Origin: Cellulomonas sp. RIT-PI-Y
GTDB taxonomy: Bacteria > Actinomycetota > Actinomycetes > Actinomycetales > Cellulomonadaceae
Direction: 5' to 3'
Length of the DNA stretch: 50,215 bases
Assembly: GCF_025642745.1 (NCBI RefSeq)
Contig: NZ_JANZKP010000024.1
Span: forward strand, 1-50,215
Part shown: one piece after another, positions 34,664 to 42,693 of the stretch
Layout of the letters: the number at the start of each line of letters is the position of its first letter
Position numbering within the stretch: position 1 is the first letter of the stretch
The notes under the pieces: generated by a model
Databases searched by the model: none
What the model saw: only the letters and a program-made list of their open reading frames with translations
What the model was told of the DNA's origin: nothing
Translations under genes and position numbers: made by a program

Positions 34664-36040
34664 ATGCACCACATTTCCAGACGATCCGGAACGACAATGC
34701 TCAGCGTCGCGGTACTGCTTCTGTCCGGTTCGCTCAGCGCTGGGGCAAGTTCATCGGATCCGGCAACTCCGGATCCGCAGTCGCAGGTCTTGGCCTCGCG
34801 TGGCGACGATTCGCCACCGATCGTCGAGCTGTCTCGGGAAGACGGGCTCTTGGCGATCTCTCGGCTCGAAGCGGCTTCGTCGACGGCGCGCTCGGCTCCC
34901 GCCGAGAACTGTACCGGCGAGGATGGTGAGGGGCTCGAGATCTGTGTCGCGGTCGGAGGCGAACTCGCGCCCTCCGAGCTGGAGGCGGCGGAGCAGGACC
35001 TGGACGCGCGATCTGCCGAAGCTTCCCAGCCGGACGCACAGGCGCGGGGCGACGTCTCGATAGCGGCGATGCAGCAGTTGCCGCAGTGGTGCCTGGACCA
35101 GGGCGTCGCGAACACGATGTGGATCACTCGTACTGCTGGCTGCGGAATCTACTCCGGGACGTTGACCGTCACCCGGACCACCAATGGTGTGACGACCGTG
35201 GTCGGCACGATGAACTTCCTGACCTACCGGTACGTGTACACGGTCCAGAGCGTGACCACGGTGTGGGCGAACCAGGTCGAGGTCTCCCCGACGATCATCA
35301 CCGGAGAGGCGTCGGGAACCCAGATCTCGGGCACCGCTCTCTGCGGGGGAACCGCGTGCGTTCCGGTCAGTCAGACGTTCCCCGTGCAGGTGCCGGGTGT
35401 GCACGGCAGCGCGAACGGCGAGTCGTACTTCGAGTGGCCTGCCGTACTCGGCGGGTCGGGCACCGCGACGCCCTCATGGCAGATCACTTTCAAGGCGCCG
35501 TCGGCTCAGAACCCGGCCGTCTACACGCCCGCGGCGACGCCGACGGTGAGGTGTGATCAGGCCTTGCCCGGATCGACGAGCGTCGGTTGCGTGATTCCCG
35601 GTGCGACACCCGAGCTGACGTATCCGCTCAGCGGGTACCCCGAGTTCGGTGCCCACCTCCTCAGTGCCGAATCCAGCGGACTGCCCGGGTCCTGGTACAC
35701 CGGCACGCCTCTGCACCGCCTGACCAACGCGACCCTGCGCCAGCAGAACAGGGACACGGCGTGCCCCAGCTCGTTGGCACGACCGACCGGGAAGTCTTGT
35801 GACGAGTACCCGTTCGCTTCCACGTGGGAGGGTGCGTTCACCGGAGCGGGCGGCATCGGTGGCCGGACCTTCTCCTTCTGCCAGATCCCCAGCTTGCCGA
35901 CCGGGGTGAGCGGACCCGGGTTCAGTGCATGCATGATCGACGAGAACGAGAACTCCTACGCCGGCAACCAGCTCAACACCGTCTTGTTTGTGCCGCTGAG
36001 AGTCATCGAGGGTGACGCGTTCTACGTGACGATCACCTAG
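34664..36040 (+). CDS. Secreted NucA/NucB-family deoxyribonuclease
   Basis: 458 residues. A Sec signal peptide (MHHISRRSGTTMLSVAVLLLSG, likely cut after LSAGA) precedes an acidic spacer, a Thr/Val-rich beta region (about 130-310) with paired cysteines, and a C-terminal domain with CDEYPFASTWEGA (D380, E381). That motif and the closing sequence (NQLNTVLFVPLRVIEGDAFYV) are those of the NucA/NucB DNA-degrading nucleases of Bacillus. The long middle part has no recognised domain and may bind a surface or partner. ATG 34664 has AGGGGGA upstream; an earlier in-frame ATG at 34604 lacks one. Codon use has more A/T-ending codons than the surroundings, suggesting acquisition. Confidence 0.85.
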   Translation: MHHISRRSGTTMLSVAVLLLSGSLSAGASSSDPATPDPQSQVLASRGDDSPPIVELSREDGLLAISRLEAASSTARSAPAENCTGEDGEGLEICVAVGGELAPSELEAAEQDLDARSAEASQPDAQARGDVSIAAMQQLPQWCLDQGVANTMWITRTAGCGIYSGTLTVTRTTNGVTTVVGTMNFLTYRYVYTVQSVTTVWANQVEVSPTIITGEASGTQISGTALCGGTACVPVSQTFPVQVPGVHGSANGESYFEWPAVLGGSGTATPSWQITFKAPSAQNPAVYTPAATPTVRCDQALPGSTSVGCVIPGATPELTYPLSGYPEFGAHLLSAESSGLPGSWYTGTPLHRLTNATLRQQNRDTACPSSLARPTGKSCDEYPFASTWEGAFTGAGGIGGRTFSFCQIPSLPTGVSGPGFSACMIDENENSYAGNQLNTVLFVPLRVIEGDAFYVTIT

Positions 36041-36071
36041 AACTGGGTACGTCGGATGTGAGGTGGGGCAG

Positions 36072-36674
36072 ATGCATTACGTGACCTGGGCAGACGATCG
36101 CGGTCTCGACCTTCGAGGTGCCGACATCTCGCCCCACCTCACCGGCGTCCTGGGTGGACTCCTGCAGCAACAACCCGGTGCCGCACCACGGATCCTGACC
36201 GGCATCGTGTCCGGCCCCGTGAACATCACCGTTCAGCACGTCGACCGGCCGCCGGTCGAGGTGGCGGACGGATGGGAAGACGTCGTCGAGGTCAGCTGCC
36301 GCGCTGTCGCTGACCTCGTTGTGGTAGCCGGACCGTACGCAGATGACCCTGCAGGTGCCGCGCTCAACCCCCCAGGGGCCGCGTCATTTCGGTTGCGAGC
36401 TCACGCTCGACACCGCGACATGCAGTTCGACCTCACCACGACCGAACCGCATGAGGAGTACCTCCTCATCACCTGGCCGGACTCCCCGGCGCCGGCACGC
36501 GTCCTTGCTACCGGGTCCCGATATGCGCGCCGTAGCGTCGCCGCTTCTTCCGTGCGACCGCCCGCGGTCGCGCGGCGTCGCACTTCGTGGTCGGAAGCCG
36601 ATAGTGACCGTCTCACACGCGCACAAGAGAACCTGCTCGCACTAGACCGTGACCGCCGCCACGAGCCAACGTGA
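36072..36674 (+). CDS. Cytoplasmic partner of the nuclease, candidate inhibitor (ComJ/Nin-like by context)
   Basis: 200 residues, no signal peptide. The central part (about 55-145) reads VNITVQHVDRPPVEVADGWEDVVEVSC, then FRLRAHARHRDM and HEEYLLITWP, resembling an all-beta domain of roughly the shape of Bacillus ComJ (Nin), which inhibits the NucA nuclease encoded beside it. The basic, Ser/Arg-rich C-terminus is unconserved in look. ATG 36072 has AGGTGGGG five bases upstream; a GTG at 36063 is possible. It starts 31 bp after the nuclease gene. The inhibitor role is inferred from context and weak resemblance only. Confidence 0.6.
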   Translation: MHYVTWADDRGLDLRGADISPHLTGVLGGLLQQQPGAAPRILTGIVSGPVNITVQHVDRPPVEVADGWEDVVEVSCRAVADLVVVAGPYADDPAGAALNPPGAASFRLRAHARHRDMQFDLTTTEPHEEYLLITWPDSPAPARVLATGSRYARRSVAASSVRPPAVARRRTSWSEADSDRLTRAQENLLALDRDRRHEPT

Positions 36675-36806
36675 CAGAAGCCGACCCAGGACGGCGATCC
36701 GACCGAATCGGGCAAAAACACGAGCGCTCTCTCCTGGCACCAGGGTGCAGGTGGCGCAGAGGGCTCGCTCGCAAGGCACGATGCCAGGCCCACCCTCGAA
36801 CAACGG

Positions 36807-36834
36807 CGAAGGCCCCGCTCCGGCGGGGCCTTCG
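36807..36834 (+). terminator. Terminator after the nuclease pair
   Basis: A perfect 12-bp stem, CGAAGGCCCCGC against GCGGGGCCTTCG, with loop TCCG, 132 bases after the upstream gene. It insulates the iron uptake operon. No gene is seen in 36675-36963. Confidence 0.85.
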
Positions 36835-36888
36835 TCGTTCCCGGCCCCCACCGCTCGGTCCGTGGCGGTTTCTCACCGTTTGTCCCGG

Positions 36889-36912
36889 TCAGGTTAGGGT
36901 AGGCATTCCTTG
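36889..36912 (+). promoter_or_regulatory. IdeR/DtxR-like iron box over the uptake operon promoter
   Basis: TCAGGTTAGGGTAGGCATT (36889-36907) matches 13 of 19 positions of the DtxR/IdeR consensus TTAGGTTAGGSTAACCTAA, with a nearly perfect left half. A second register, TTAGGGTAGGCATTCCTTG (36894-36912), also matches 13. The box includes TAGGGT, a plausible -10, and lies 52 bases before the lipoprotein ATG. Iron-loaded repressor would block transcription. Confidence 0.6.
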
Positions 36913-36963
36913 CCTGGCCGTCGTGGGCGGTCCGGTTCCCCGACACGGAAAGAGGACTGCTCC

Positions 36964-37902
36964 ATGCGCGTTTCCCCGGCTCGGCGGGTGGTGGCACTCG
37001 GTGCCGCATCCCTCGCCGCGGTGGTCGTCCTGGCCGGATGCTCGGCCGATTCCAGCGCGGAGCAGACGGCGTCCGCGCAGGCCACGTCCGCGACGCACGA
37101 GGTGGAGCACGCACGCGGCACCACCGAGGTGCCGGACGACCCGCAGCGCGTGGTGGTCCTGGAACCGGTCGAGCTGGACACCGCGGTGGCCCTGGGCGTG
37201 ACGCCGGTGGGTGCGGCAGTGGCGAGCAATGTGGCGGGCATCCCGGAGTACCTGGACGTGGACGGAGTCGAGCCGGTGGGCACCGTGCCGGAGCCGGACC
37301 TGGAGGCGATCGCGGCGTTGCAGCCGGACCTGATCCTGGGCACGGAGTCGCGGCACTCGAAGCTCTACGACCAGCTGTCGTCGATCGCGCCGACCGTGTT
37401 CATGGCGACGCAGGCCGACCCGTGGCGGGAGAACGTGCTGCTGGTCGGGGAGGCGCTCAACCAGCGTGACGAGGCGCAGGAGCTGGTGGACGGATTCGAC
37501 CAGCGGTGCGCGGAGATCGCGGACGAGTTCGACGTGGACGGCAAGACGGTGAACCTGATCCGGCCGCGGGACGAGACGACGCTGAGCCTGTACGGGCCGA
37601 CCTCGTTCGGCGGCGGTGCGCTGGAGTGCGTGGGCCTGACCATCCCCGACCAGGAGTGGGAGGACGGCCTGCAGGCCGACCTGTCGCCGGAGAACATCCT
37701 CGCGGCGAAGGCCGACTACGTGTTCGTGACGACGGCTGACGTCGACGACCCCAGCACGATCCCGGCGGCGATCACCGAGAACAGCGCCGACTTCCCGTCG
37801 GTGACCCTGGTGGACACCAGCTACTGGGTGTCGGGGGTCGGTCCCCGGGGCGGGGCCCTCGTGCTCGACGACATCGAGCGGTTCCTCGCCGACCAGCAGT
37901 GA
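36964..37902 (+). CDS. Iron-siderophore ABC transporter, binding lipoprotein
   Basis: 312 residues. A lipoprotein signal ends in VVLAGC, with lipidated C26. The mature part is a FecB/FepB-type fold: HARGTTEVPDDPQRVVVLEPVELDTAVALGVTPVG, LEAIAALQPDLILG, DQLSSIAPTVFMA. It would capture ferric siderophores outside the membrane and deliver them to the two permeases that follow. ATG 36964 has AGAGGA upstream. The stop overlaps the next GTG. Confidence 0.92.
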   Translation: MRVSPARRVVALGAASLAAVVVLAGCSADSSAEQTASAQATSATHEVEHARGTTEVPDDPQRVVVLEPVELDTAVALGVTPVGAAVASNVAGIPEYLDVDGVEPVGTVPEPDLEAIAALQPDLILGTESRHSKLYDQLSSIAPTVFMATQADPWRENVLLVGEALNQRDEAQELVDGFDQRCAEIADEFDVDGKTVNLIRPRDETTLSLYGPTSFGGGALECVGLTIPDQEWEDGLQADLSPENILAAKADYVFVTTADVDDPSTIPAAITENSADFPSVTLVDTSYWVSGVGPRGGALVLDDIERFLADQQ

Positions 37903-38915
37903 GCGCCGGACAGCCGGCGGGGCTCGGGCGGTTCGCCGTGGGGCTGGCCGTCCTGGCCGGCGTGCTGGTGGTCGCGGTGGGGCTCTCCCTGATGGTGGGG
38001 TCGAACTCGCTGTCCCCGCACGCCGTGCTGGAGGTGCTGCGCGGCGGCGGGACGGCGGAGGCCCGGTACGTGGTGCTCGATCTGCGGGTGCCGCGGACGC
38101 TCGCCGGGCTGGTGGTCGGTGCGGCGCTCGGTGCGGCGGGCGCGGTGATCCAGGCGTTCACCCGCAACCCGCTCGCCGACCCGGGGATCCTCGGGGTGAA
38201 CGCGGGGGCCGCCTTCGCGGTCGCGCTCGGGGTGGCCTTCCTCGGGCTGCGCAGCCTGACCTCCGTGGTGGGGCTGGCGTTCCTCGGCGCCTTCGTGGTG
38301 ACGGTCGCGGTGTACCTGATCGGGTCGGCGGGCCGAGGAGCCGCCGACCCGGTCCGGCTGACCCTGGCCGGGGTGGCCCTGGGAGCGGTGTTCTCCGGGC
38401 TGACCACCGGTCTGACCCTCAGCGACCCGGACGCGTTCGCCCAGATGCGGTCCTGGAACGCGGGCTCGTTGCTCGGCCGCGGGTTCGACGTGCTGGTCCC
38501 GGCGGCCGTCCTGATCGGTCTCGCGCTGATCGCGGCGACGGTGCTCGCGCCCGGACTCGACGCGCTCGCCCTCGGTGACGACGTGGCGCGGTCCCAGGGC
38601 GCGAACCTCCGCGTGATCCGGGCCGGTGCGGTCGTGGTGGTGACCGTGCTGGCGGGGACGGCCACCGCACTCGCGGGACCGATCTCCTTCATCGGGTTGA
38701 TGGTGCCGCACGTGGTCCGCTGGGTGGCGGGGGTCGACCAGCGCCGGATCCTGATCGGCTCCGTCGTGCTGGCCCCGGTGATCGTGCTGCTGTCGGACGT
38801 GGTCGGGCGGGTGCTGATCGCGCCGGCCGAGATCCCGGTGGGTGTCGTGACCGCCCTGGTCGGCGCGCCGGTGCTGATCGTGCTGGTCCGCCGGCGGACG
38901 GCGAGCGCGCTGTGA
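37899..38915 (+). CDS. FecCD-family iron-siderophore permease 1
   Basis: 338 residues, about ten membrane helices. The signatures VPRTLAGLVVGAALGAAGAVIQAFTRNPLADPGILGVNAGA and FIGLMVPHVVRW, plus the ATPase-coupling GDDVARSQGAN, identify a FecCD permease. GTG 37899 overlaps the lipoprotein stop. It forms a heterodimer with the next gene product. Confidence 0.93.
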   Translation: MSAGQPAGLGRFAVGLAVLAGVLVVAVGLSLMVGSNSLSPHAVLEVLRGGGTAEARYVVLDLRVPRTLAGLVVGAALGAAGAVIQAFTRNPLADPGILGVNAGAAFAVALGVAFLGLRSLTSVVGLAFLGAFVVTVAVYLIGSAGRGAADPVRLTLAGVALGAVFSGLTTGLTLSDPDAFAQMRSWNAGSLLGRGFDVLVPAAVLIGLALIAATVLAPGLDALALGDDVARSQGANLRVIRAGAVVVVTVLAGTATALAGPISFIGLMVPHVVRWVAGVDQRRILIGSVVLAPVIVLLSDVVGRVLIAPAEIPVGVVTALVGAPVLIVLVRRRTASAL

Positions 38916-39979
38916 CCGCCCCCGCGACCGCCCGGGTCCCGGTGGACGTCGGCTATCGGCGGATGACCGTCCGGGTCGGCGGGTCGACGATCAGCCTGCG
39001 CGCGCGCAGTGTGCTGGTGGGCGTGCTGCTGGTGCTGGCGATCGGCGTGCTCGGCGTGCTGGCGCTCGGGCTCGGCACCTATCCGCTCAGTCCGTCGGCG
39101 GTGCTGCGGGTGCTGCTCGGCGGGGGCGAGGGTCTGGACCGGACCGTGGTGATGCAGTGGCGGCTGCCGCGGACCGGCGCCGCGATCGTGCTGGGCGGGT
39201 TCCTGGCGGTGGCCGGTGCGCTGTTCCAGACCGTGACCCGCAACCCGTTGGCCAGTCCCGATGTGCTCGGCCTGTCCAACGGCGCCTTCACCGGGATGCT
39301 GCTGACGACGGTGCTGCTGTCCGCGACCTGGCCGGTGATGACCGCGGGCGCCGTGCTGGGCGGCATGGCCACCGCCGCGCTGATCTGGGCGCTGGCGCGA
39401 CGCGGCGGGGTGCAGGGGTTCCGGCTGATCGTGGTGGGCATCGGCGTGGCCGCGATGCTGGCCTCGCTGAACACCTGGATGCTGCTGGAGATCGAGCTGG
39501 AGACGGCGATGTTCGCCTCGGCGTGGGGTGCGGGCAGCCTGAACGGGGTCGCCGGGCCGCCGGTCGCCGGAGCGGTCCTGGCCGGGGTCCCGCTGCTGCT
39601 CGTCCTGCTGGTGATCGGTCCGCGGCTGCGGCAGCTGGAGCTCGGCGACGACCTGGCGACCGCCACCGGCGCCCGGCCGGGTGCGGTGCGGACGCTCGCC
39701 CTCCTGCTCGGCGTCGGGCTGGTGTCGATCTCGACCGCGGTGATCGGCCCGGTCGCGTTCGTCGCACTGGCGGCTCCGCAGGTGGCCCGCCGGCTCGCCC
39801 GCTCGCCCTCCCTGTCCCTGGTCCTCTCCGGCCTGGTCGGTGTCGTGCTGCTCCTCGGCTCGGACCTGGTCGCGCAGCACGTGCTGCCGGTGACGCTGCC
39901 GGTGGGCGTGGTCACCGTGTCCGTGGGCGGGCTCTACCTCGTCCTCACTCTGTTCCGGGAGATCCGTCGCCGTGCCTGA
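38912..39979 (+). CDS. FecCD-family iron-siderophore permease 2
   Basis: 355 residues, about ten helices. LPRTGAAIVLGGFLAVAGALFQTVTRNPLASPDVLG and the coupling ELGDDLATATGARPG are present. The residue after GPVAFV is AL, giving GPVAFVALAAPQVARRL in place of the usual GFVGLIVPHIVR, a mild divergence. GTG 38912 overlaps permease 1 and the 3' end overlaps the ATPase gene. Confidence 0.93.
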   Translation: MTAPATARVPVDVGYRRMTVRVGGSTISLRARSVLVGVLLVLAIGVLGVLALGLGTYPLSPSAVLRVLLGGGEGLDRTVVMQWRLPRTGAAIVLGGFLAVAGALFQTVTRNPLASPDVLGLSNGAFTGMLLTTVLLSATWPVMTAGAVLGGMATAALIWALARRGGVQGFRLIVVGIGVAAMLASLNTWMLLEIELETAMFASAWGAGSLNGVAGPPVAGAVLAGVPLLLVLLVIGPRLRQLELGDDLATATGARPGAVRTLALLLGVGLVSISTAVIGPVAFVALAAPQVARRLARSPSLSLVLSGLVGVVLLLGSDLVAQHVLPVTLPVGVVTVSVGGLYLVLTLFREIRRRA

Positions 39980-40796
39980 CCCCCTCGTCCCCGACCACCA
40001 CGACCGTCTGCATGCCGATCGGGTCACGCTCGGCTACGACGGCGATCCGATCCTGGCCGACCTGACCACGACGATCCCGGACGGGTCGTTCACCGCGATC
40101 ATCGGCCCCAATGCGTGCGGGAAGTCGACGCTGCTGCGCGGTCTGTCCCGGCTGCTCACCCCGGCGTCCGGCCGGATCGTGCTGGACGGCAAGGAGATCA
40201 CCAGCCGGCCGGCCAAGGACGTCGCCAAGCGGCTCGGCCTCCTGCCGCAGACCGCGATCGCCCCGGAGGGGATCACCGTGGCGGACCTGGTCGGGCGGGG
40301 CCGGTACCCGCACCAGGGGCTGCTGCGGCAGTGGTCCGACGACGACGAGGCGGCGGTGCAGGACGCGCTGGACGCGACCGGCACCCGGGAGCTCGCCCCC
40401 CGGCGGGTGGACGCGTTGTCCGGCGGCCAGCGCCAGCGGGTCTGGGTCGCGATGGTCCTCGCCCAGCAGACCGATCTGCTGCTGCTGGACGAGCCGACCA
40501 CCTTCCTGGACATCGCCCACCAGGTCGACCTGATGGAGCTGTTCGCGCACCTCAACCGCGGTGGGCGGACGATCGTCGCCGTGCTGCACGACCTCAACCA
40601 GGCCGCCCGGTACGCCGACCACATCATCGCGATGCGCGGCGGGCGGGTGCTCACCACCGGCGCTCCCGCCGAGGTGGTGACCAGCGCGTGGGTGCAGGAG
40701 ATCTACGGCCTGCCGAACGTGGTGATCGAGGACCCGATCACCGGCGGGCCCCTGGTCGTGCCGCGCCGGGTGCCGGTCCAGGAGCCGACCCGGTGA
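39972..40796 (+). CDS. Iron-siderophore ABC transporter ATPase
   Basis: 274 residues. Walker A GPNACGKST near 46, signature LSGGQRQRVWVAM, Walker B LLLLDEPTTFLDIAHQ, and switch VLHDLNQAARYADHIIAM, all typical of the FepC/FhuC branch. GTG 39972 lies inside the end of permease 2, an eight-base overlap. Confidence 0.94.
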   Translation: MPDPLVPDHHDRLHADRVTLGYDGDPILADLTTTIPDGSFTAIIGPNACGKSTLLRGLSRLLTPASGRIVLDGKEITSRPAKDVAKRLGLLPQTAIAPEGITVADLVGRGRYPHQGLLRQWSDDDEAAVQDALDATGTRELAPRRVDALSGGQRQRVWVAMVLAQQTDLLLLDEPTTFLDIAHQVDLMELFAHLNRGGRTIVAVLHDLNQAARYADHIIAMRGGRVLTTGAPAEVVTSAWVQEIYGLPNVVIEDPITGGPLVVPRRVPVQEPTR

Positions 40797-41647
40797 CCGC
40801 CGCGGACCGGCCCTGGGAGTACAGCGCGTTCCCGGTCACGGTGGCGCGCACCCGGCGGCTGTCGCCCGGGTTCCTCCGGGTCACGCTCGCCGGGGACGCC
40901 CTGCGCGACTTCGCGCCGTGGGGACTCGACCAGCGGATCAAACTGGTGCTGCCGATGCCGGACGGGAGCACCCCGGAGTTCGGGCTGCTCGCCGAGCCGA
41001 CCCCGCATCCGCGCGAGTGGTACGCGCGCTGGAAGGCGTTGCCCGAGGGCGAGCGGAACGTGCTGCGGACCTACACCCCGGCGGCGATCCGGCCCGGGGA
41101 GGGGGAGATCGACGTCGACCTGTTCCTGCACGAGCCGCCAGGCCCCGCATCGGCGTGGGCCCTGGGCTGTGCTCCCGGCGACCGTCTGGCGATCACCGGG
41201 CCGGATGTCCGGATGGGGTTCACCGGGTACGGCCTGCACTACGCGCCGCCGGTGCCGACCCGGCGGGTCCTCCTGGTCGGCGACGAGTCGGCGCTGCCCG
41301 CGATCGCGAACATCCTCGCCTCGCTCGAGCCGGAGGTCGCGGCCGAGGTGCTGCTCGAACTGGAGGACCGCGCGGACGACGTCCTGCCGCGACGCCCCGT
41401 GGGGGCTCGGGTGCGGGTGGTGGACCGGGCGGAGATCGCGGGTGCGGCGCTGGAGCGGGCGGCTCGCGACTGGGGTGTGGCCGACGGGGCGGCCGCGGTC
41501 GCCGATCCGGGGTTCTACGCCTGGATCGCGGGGGAGGCGACCGCGAGTGCGCGGATCCGGCGCCACCTGACCGCGGAGCTCGGCCTGCCCAAGGAGCAGG
41601 TCTCCTTCCTCGGGTACTGGAAGCTCGGCGGACCGTTGATCGGGTGA
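40793..41647 (+). CDS. Siderophore-interacting protein (ViuB/FAD-dependent ferric reductase)
   Basis: 284 residues. FAD-binding RTYTPAA near 100, NAD(P)H-side VLLVGDESALPAIANIL near 160 and the C-terminal FLGYWKLGG mark the SIP family, which reduces ferric siderophores in the cytoplasm to release iron. GTG 40793 overlaps the ATPase stop. No siderophore synthesis genes are nearby, so the operon may serve scavenged siderophores. Confidence 0.92.
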   Translation: MTAADRPWEYSAFPVTVARTRRLSPGFLRVTLAGDALRDFAPWGLDQRIKLVLPMPDGSTPEFGLLAEPTPHPREWYARWKALPEGERNVLRTYTPAAIRPGEGEIDVDLFLHEPPGPASAWALGCAPGDRLAITGPDVRMGFTGYGLHYAPPVPTRRVLLVGDESALPAIANILASLEPEVAAEVLLELEDRADDVLPRRPVGARVRVVDRAEIAGAALERAARDWGVADGAAAVADPGFYAWIAGEATASARIRRHLTAELGLPKEQVSFLGYWKLGGPLIG

Positions 41648-41728
41648 CGCCGGGGCGCCGGCCGCGCAGGCGGGGGCTGCTCCGACCGGGTGTGCACGTC
41701 GGTGGGCGGGGTCGGCTGAGCCGCAGCG

Positions 41729-42538
41729 TCAGGCGGGCGGCAGCAGGACCTCCACCCCGGCCTCGTCCAGCGCGCGCCGCAGGTCGGTGGGCGGGGCGGA
41801 GTCGGTGACCAGGTAGTCCGCCCGGTCGAGCGTGGCGATCTGCGCGAACAGCCGTCGGCTGAACTTGGAGGAGTCCGCCAGGATCGCGACGGTGTCGGCG
41901 CGCTCCATCATCTCGCTCATCATCGAGGCCTCCACCAGGTTGCTGGTGGAGTAGCCGACGTCCGGGGAGACCGCCCCGACGCCGATCAGGGCCAGGTCGC
42001 AGCGGATGTCGACCTCCGGCTGGTTCCAGGACGGGAAGCGCACCGGGCCGAGGGTGGCCTGGTCGGTGATCCGGACCGCGCCGCCGAACACGTACAGGTC
42101 GCGGTAGGTGACCGGGTTCAGCTCGGTGGCGCCGCGCAGGCTGTTGGTGGCCACCGTGAGGTCCCGGTGGTCCGAGAGCGCGCGGATGGTGGCCAGAGCG
42201 GTGGTCCCGGCGTTGACGATGATCGCCTGGCCGTCGCGCACCAGTCCCGCGGCGAGGCTGCCGATCTGCTCCTTGGCGTGGGTCTGCAGGCGCATCCGCA
42301 CGTCCAGCTCGGTGTTCGGGCGGGGGGCCGCGGCCAGGCCGACCGCGCCGCCGTGGGTGCGGACCAGGACTCCCTCGGTGTCCAGCTGGTCGAGATCGCG
42401 CCGGATGGTGTCCGCGGAGACCTCGAACCGCTCGGCGAGCTGGGCGACCGTGACCTCACCGGAGTCGGTGACGAAGGCCGCCAGCTCGGCCTTGCGACCG
42501 GCGGGCAGGCGGCGGGGGCTGGCGTCCGGACTCGACAT
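41729..42538 (-). CDS. DeoR-family transcriptional regulator of the sugar locus
   Basis: 269 residues. The N-terminal winged HTH contains GEVTVAQLAERFEVSADTIRRDLDQLD and VRTHGGA, the DeoR signature. The C-terminal sugar-phosphate-binding (DeoRC) domain has NAGTTALATIRAL, FGGAVR and DLALIGVGAVSP, ending with ILADSSKFSRRLF. It is divergent from the importer operon and probably represses it until a phosphorylated sugar is bound. The ATG is at 42538. A separate promoter with TTGACC may lie on the minus strand near 42580. Confidence 0.93.
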   Translation of the reverse strand: MSSPDASPRRLPAGRKAELAAFVTDSGEVTVAQLAERFEVSADTIRRDLDQLDTEGVLVRTHGGAVGLAAAPRPNTELDVRMRLQTHAKEQIGSLAAGLVRDGQAIIVNAGTTALATIRALSDHRDLTVATNSLRGATELNPVTYRDLYVFGGAVRITDQATLGPVRFPSWNQPEVDIRCDLALIGVGAVSPDVGYSTSNLVEASMMSEMMERADTVAILADSSKFSRRLFAQIATLDRADYLVTDSAPPTDLRRALDEAGVEVLLPPA

Positions 42539-42607
42539 GCAGACACTTCTAGCACAAAACCGCGAGTTCCCGAGGTCAAATCGGGCGTAACAGCATGATC
42601 ACGGGGG

Positions 42608-42636
42608 TTGACCGCGCCCAGATGCCGCACTAGCGT
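42608..42636 (+). promoter_or_regulatory. Promoter of the sugar operon, with nearby CAAA repeats
   Basis: TTGACC (42608-42613), 17-base spacer and TAGCGT (42631-42636). Immediately downstream CAAACACGCAAAGA (42640-42653) repeats CAAA eight bases apart, and another CAAA lies upstream near 42583. These are candidate DeoR half-sites between the divergent genes. Confidence 0.6.
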
Positions 42637-42693
42637 GCTCAAACACGCAAAGATGCGCACCCAGCCGCAAGAAGCGGCACTGGAGGGAGAGCC

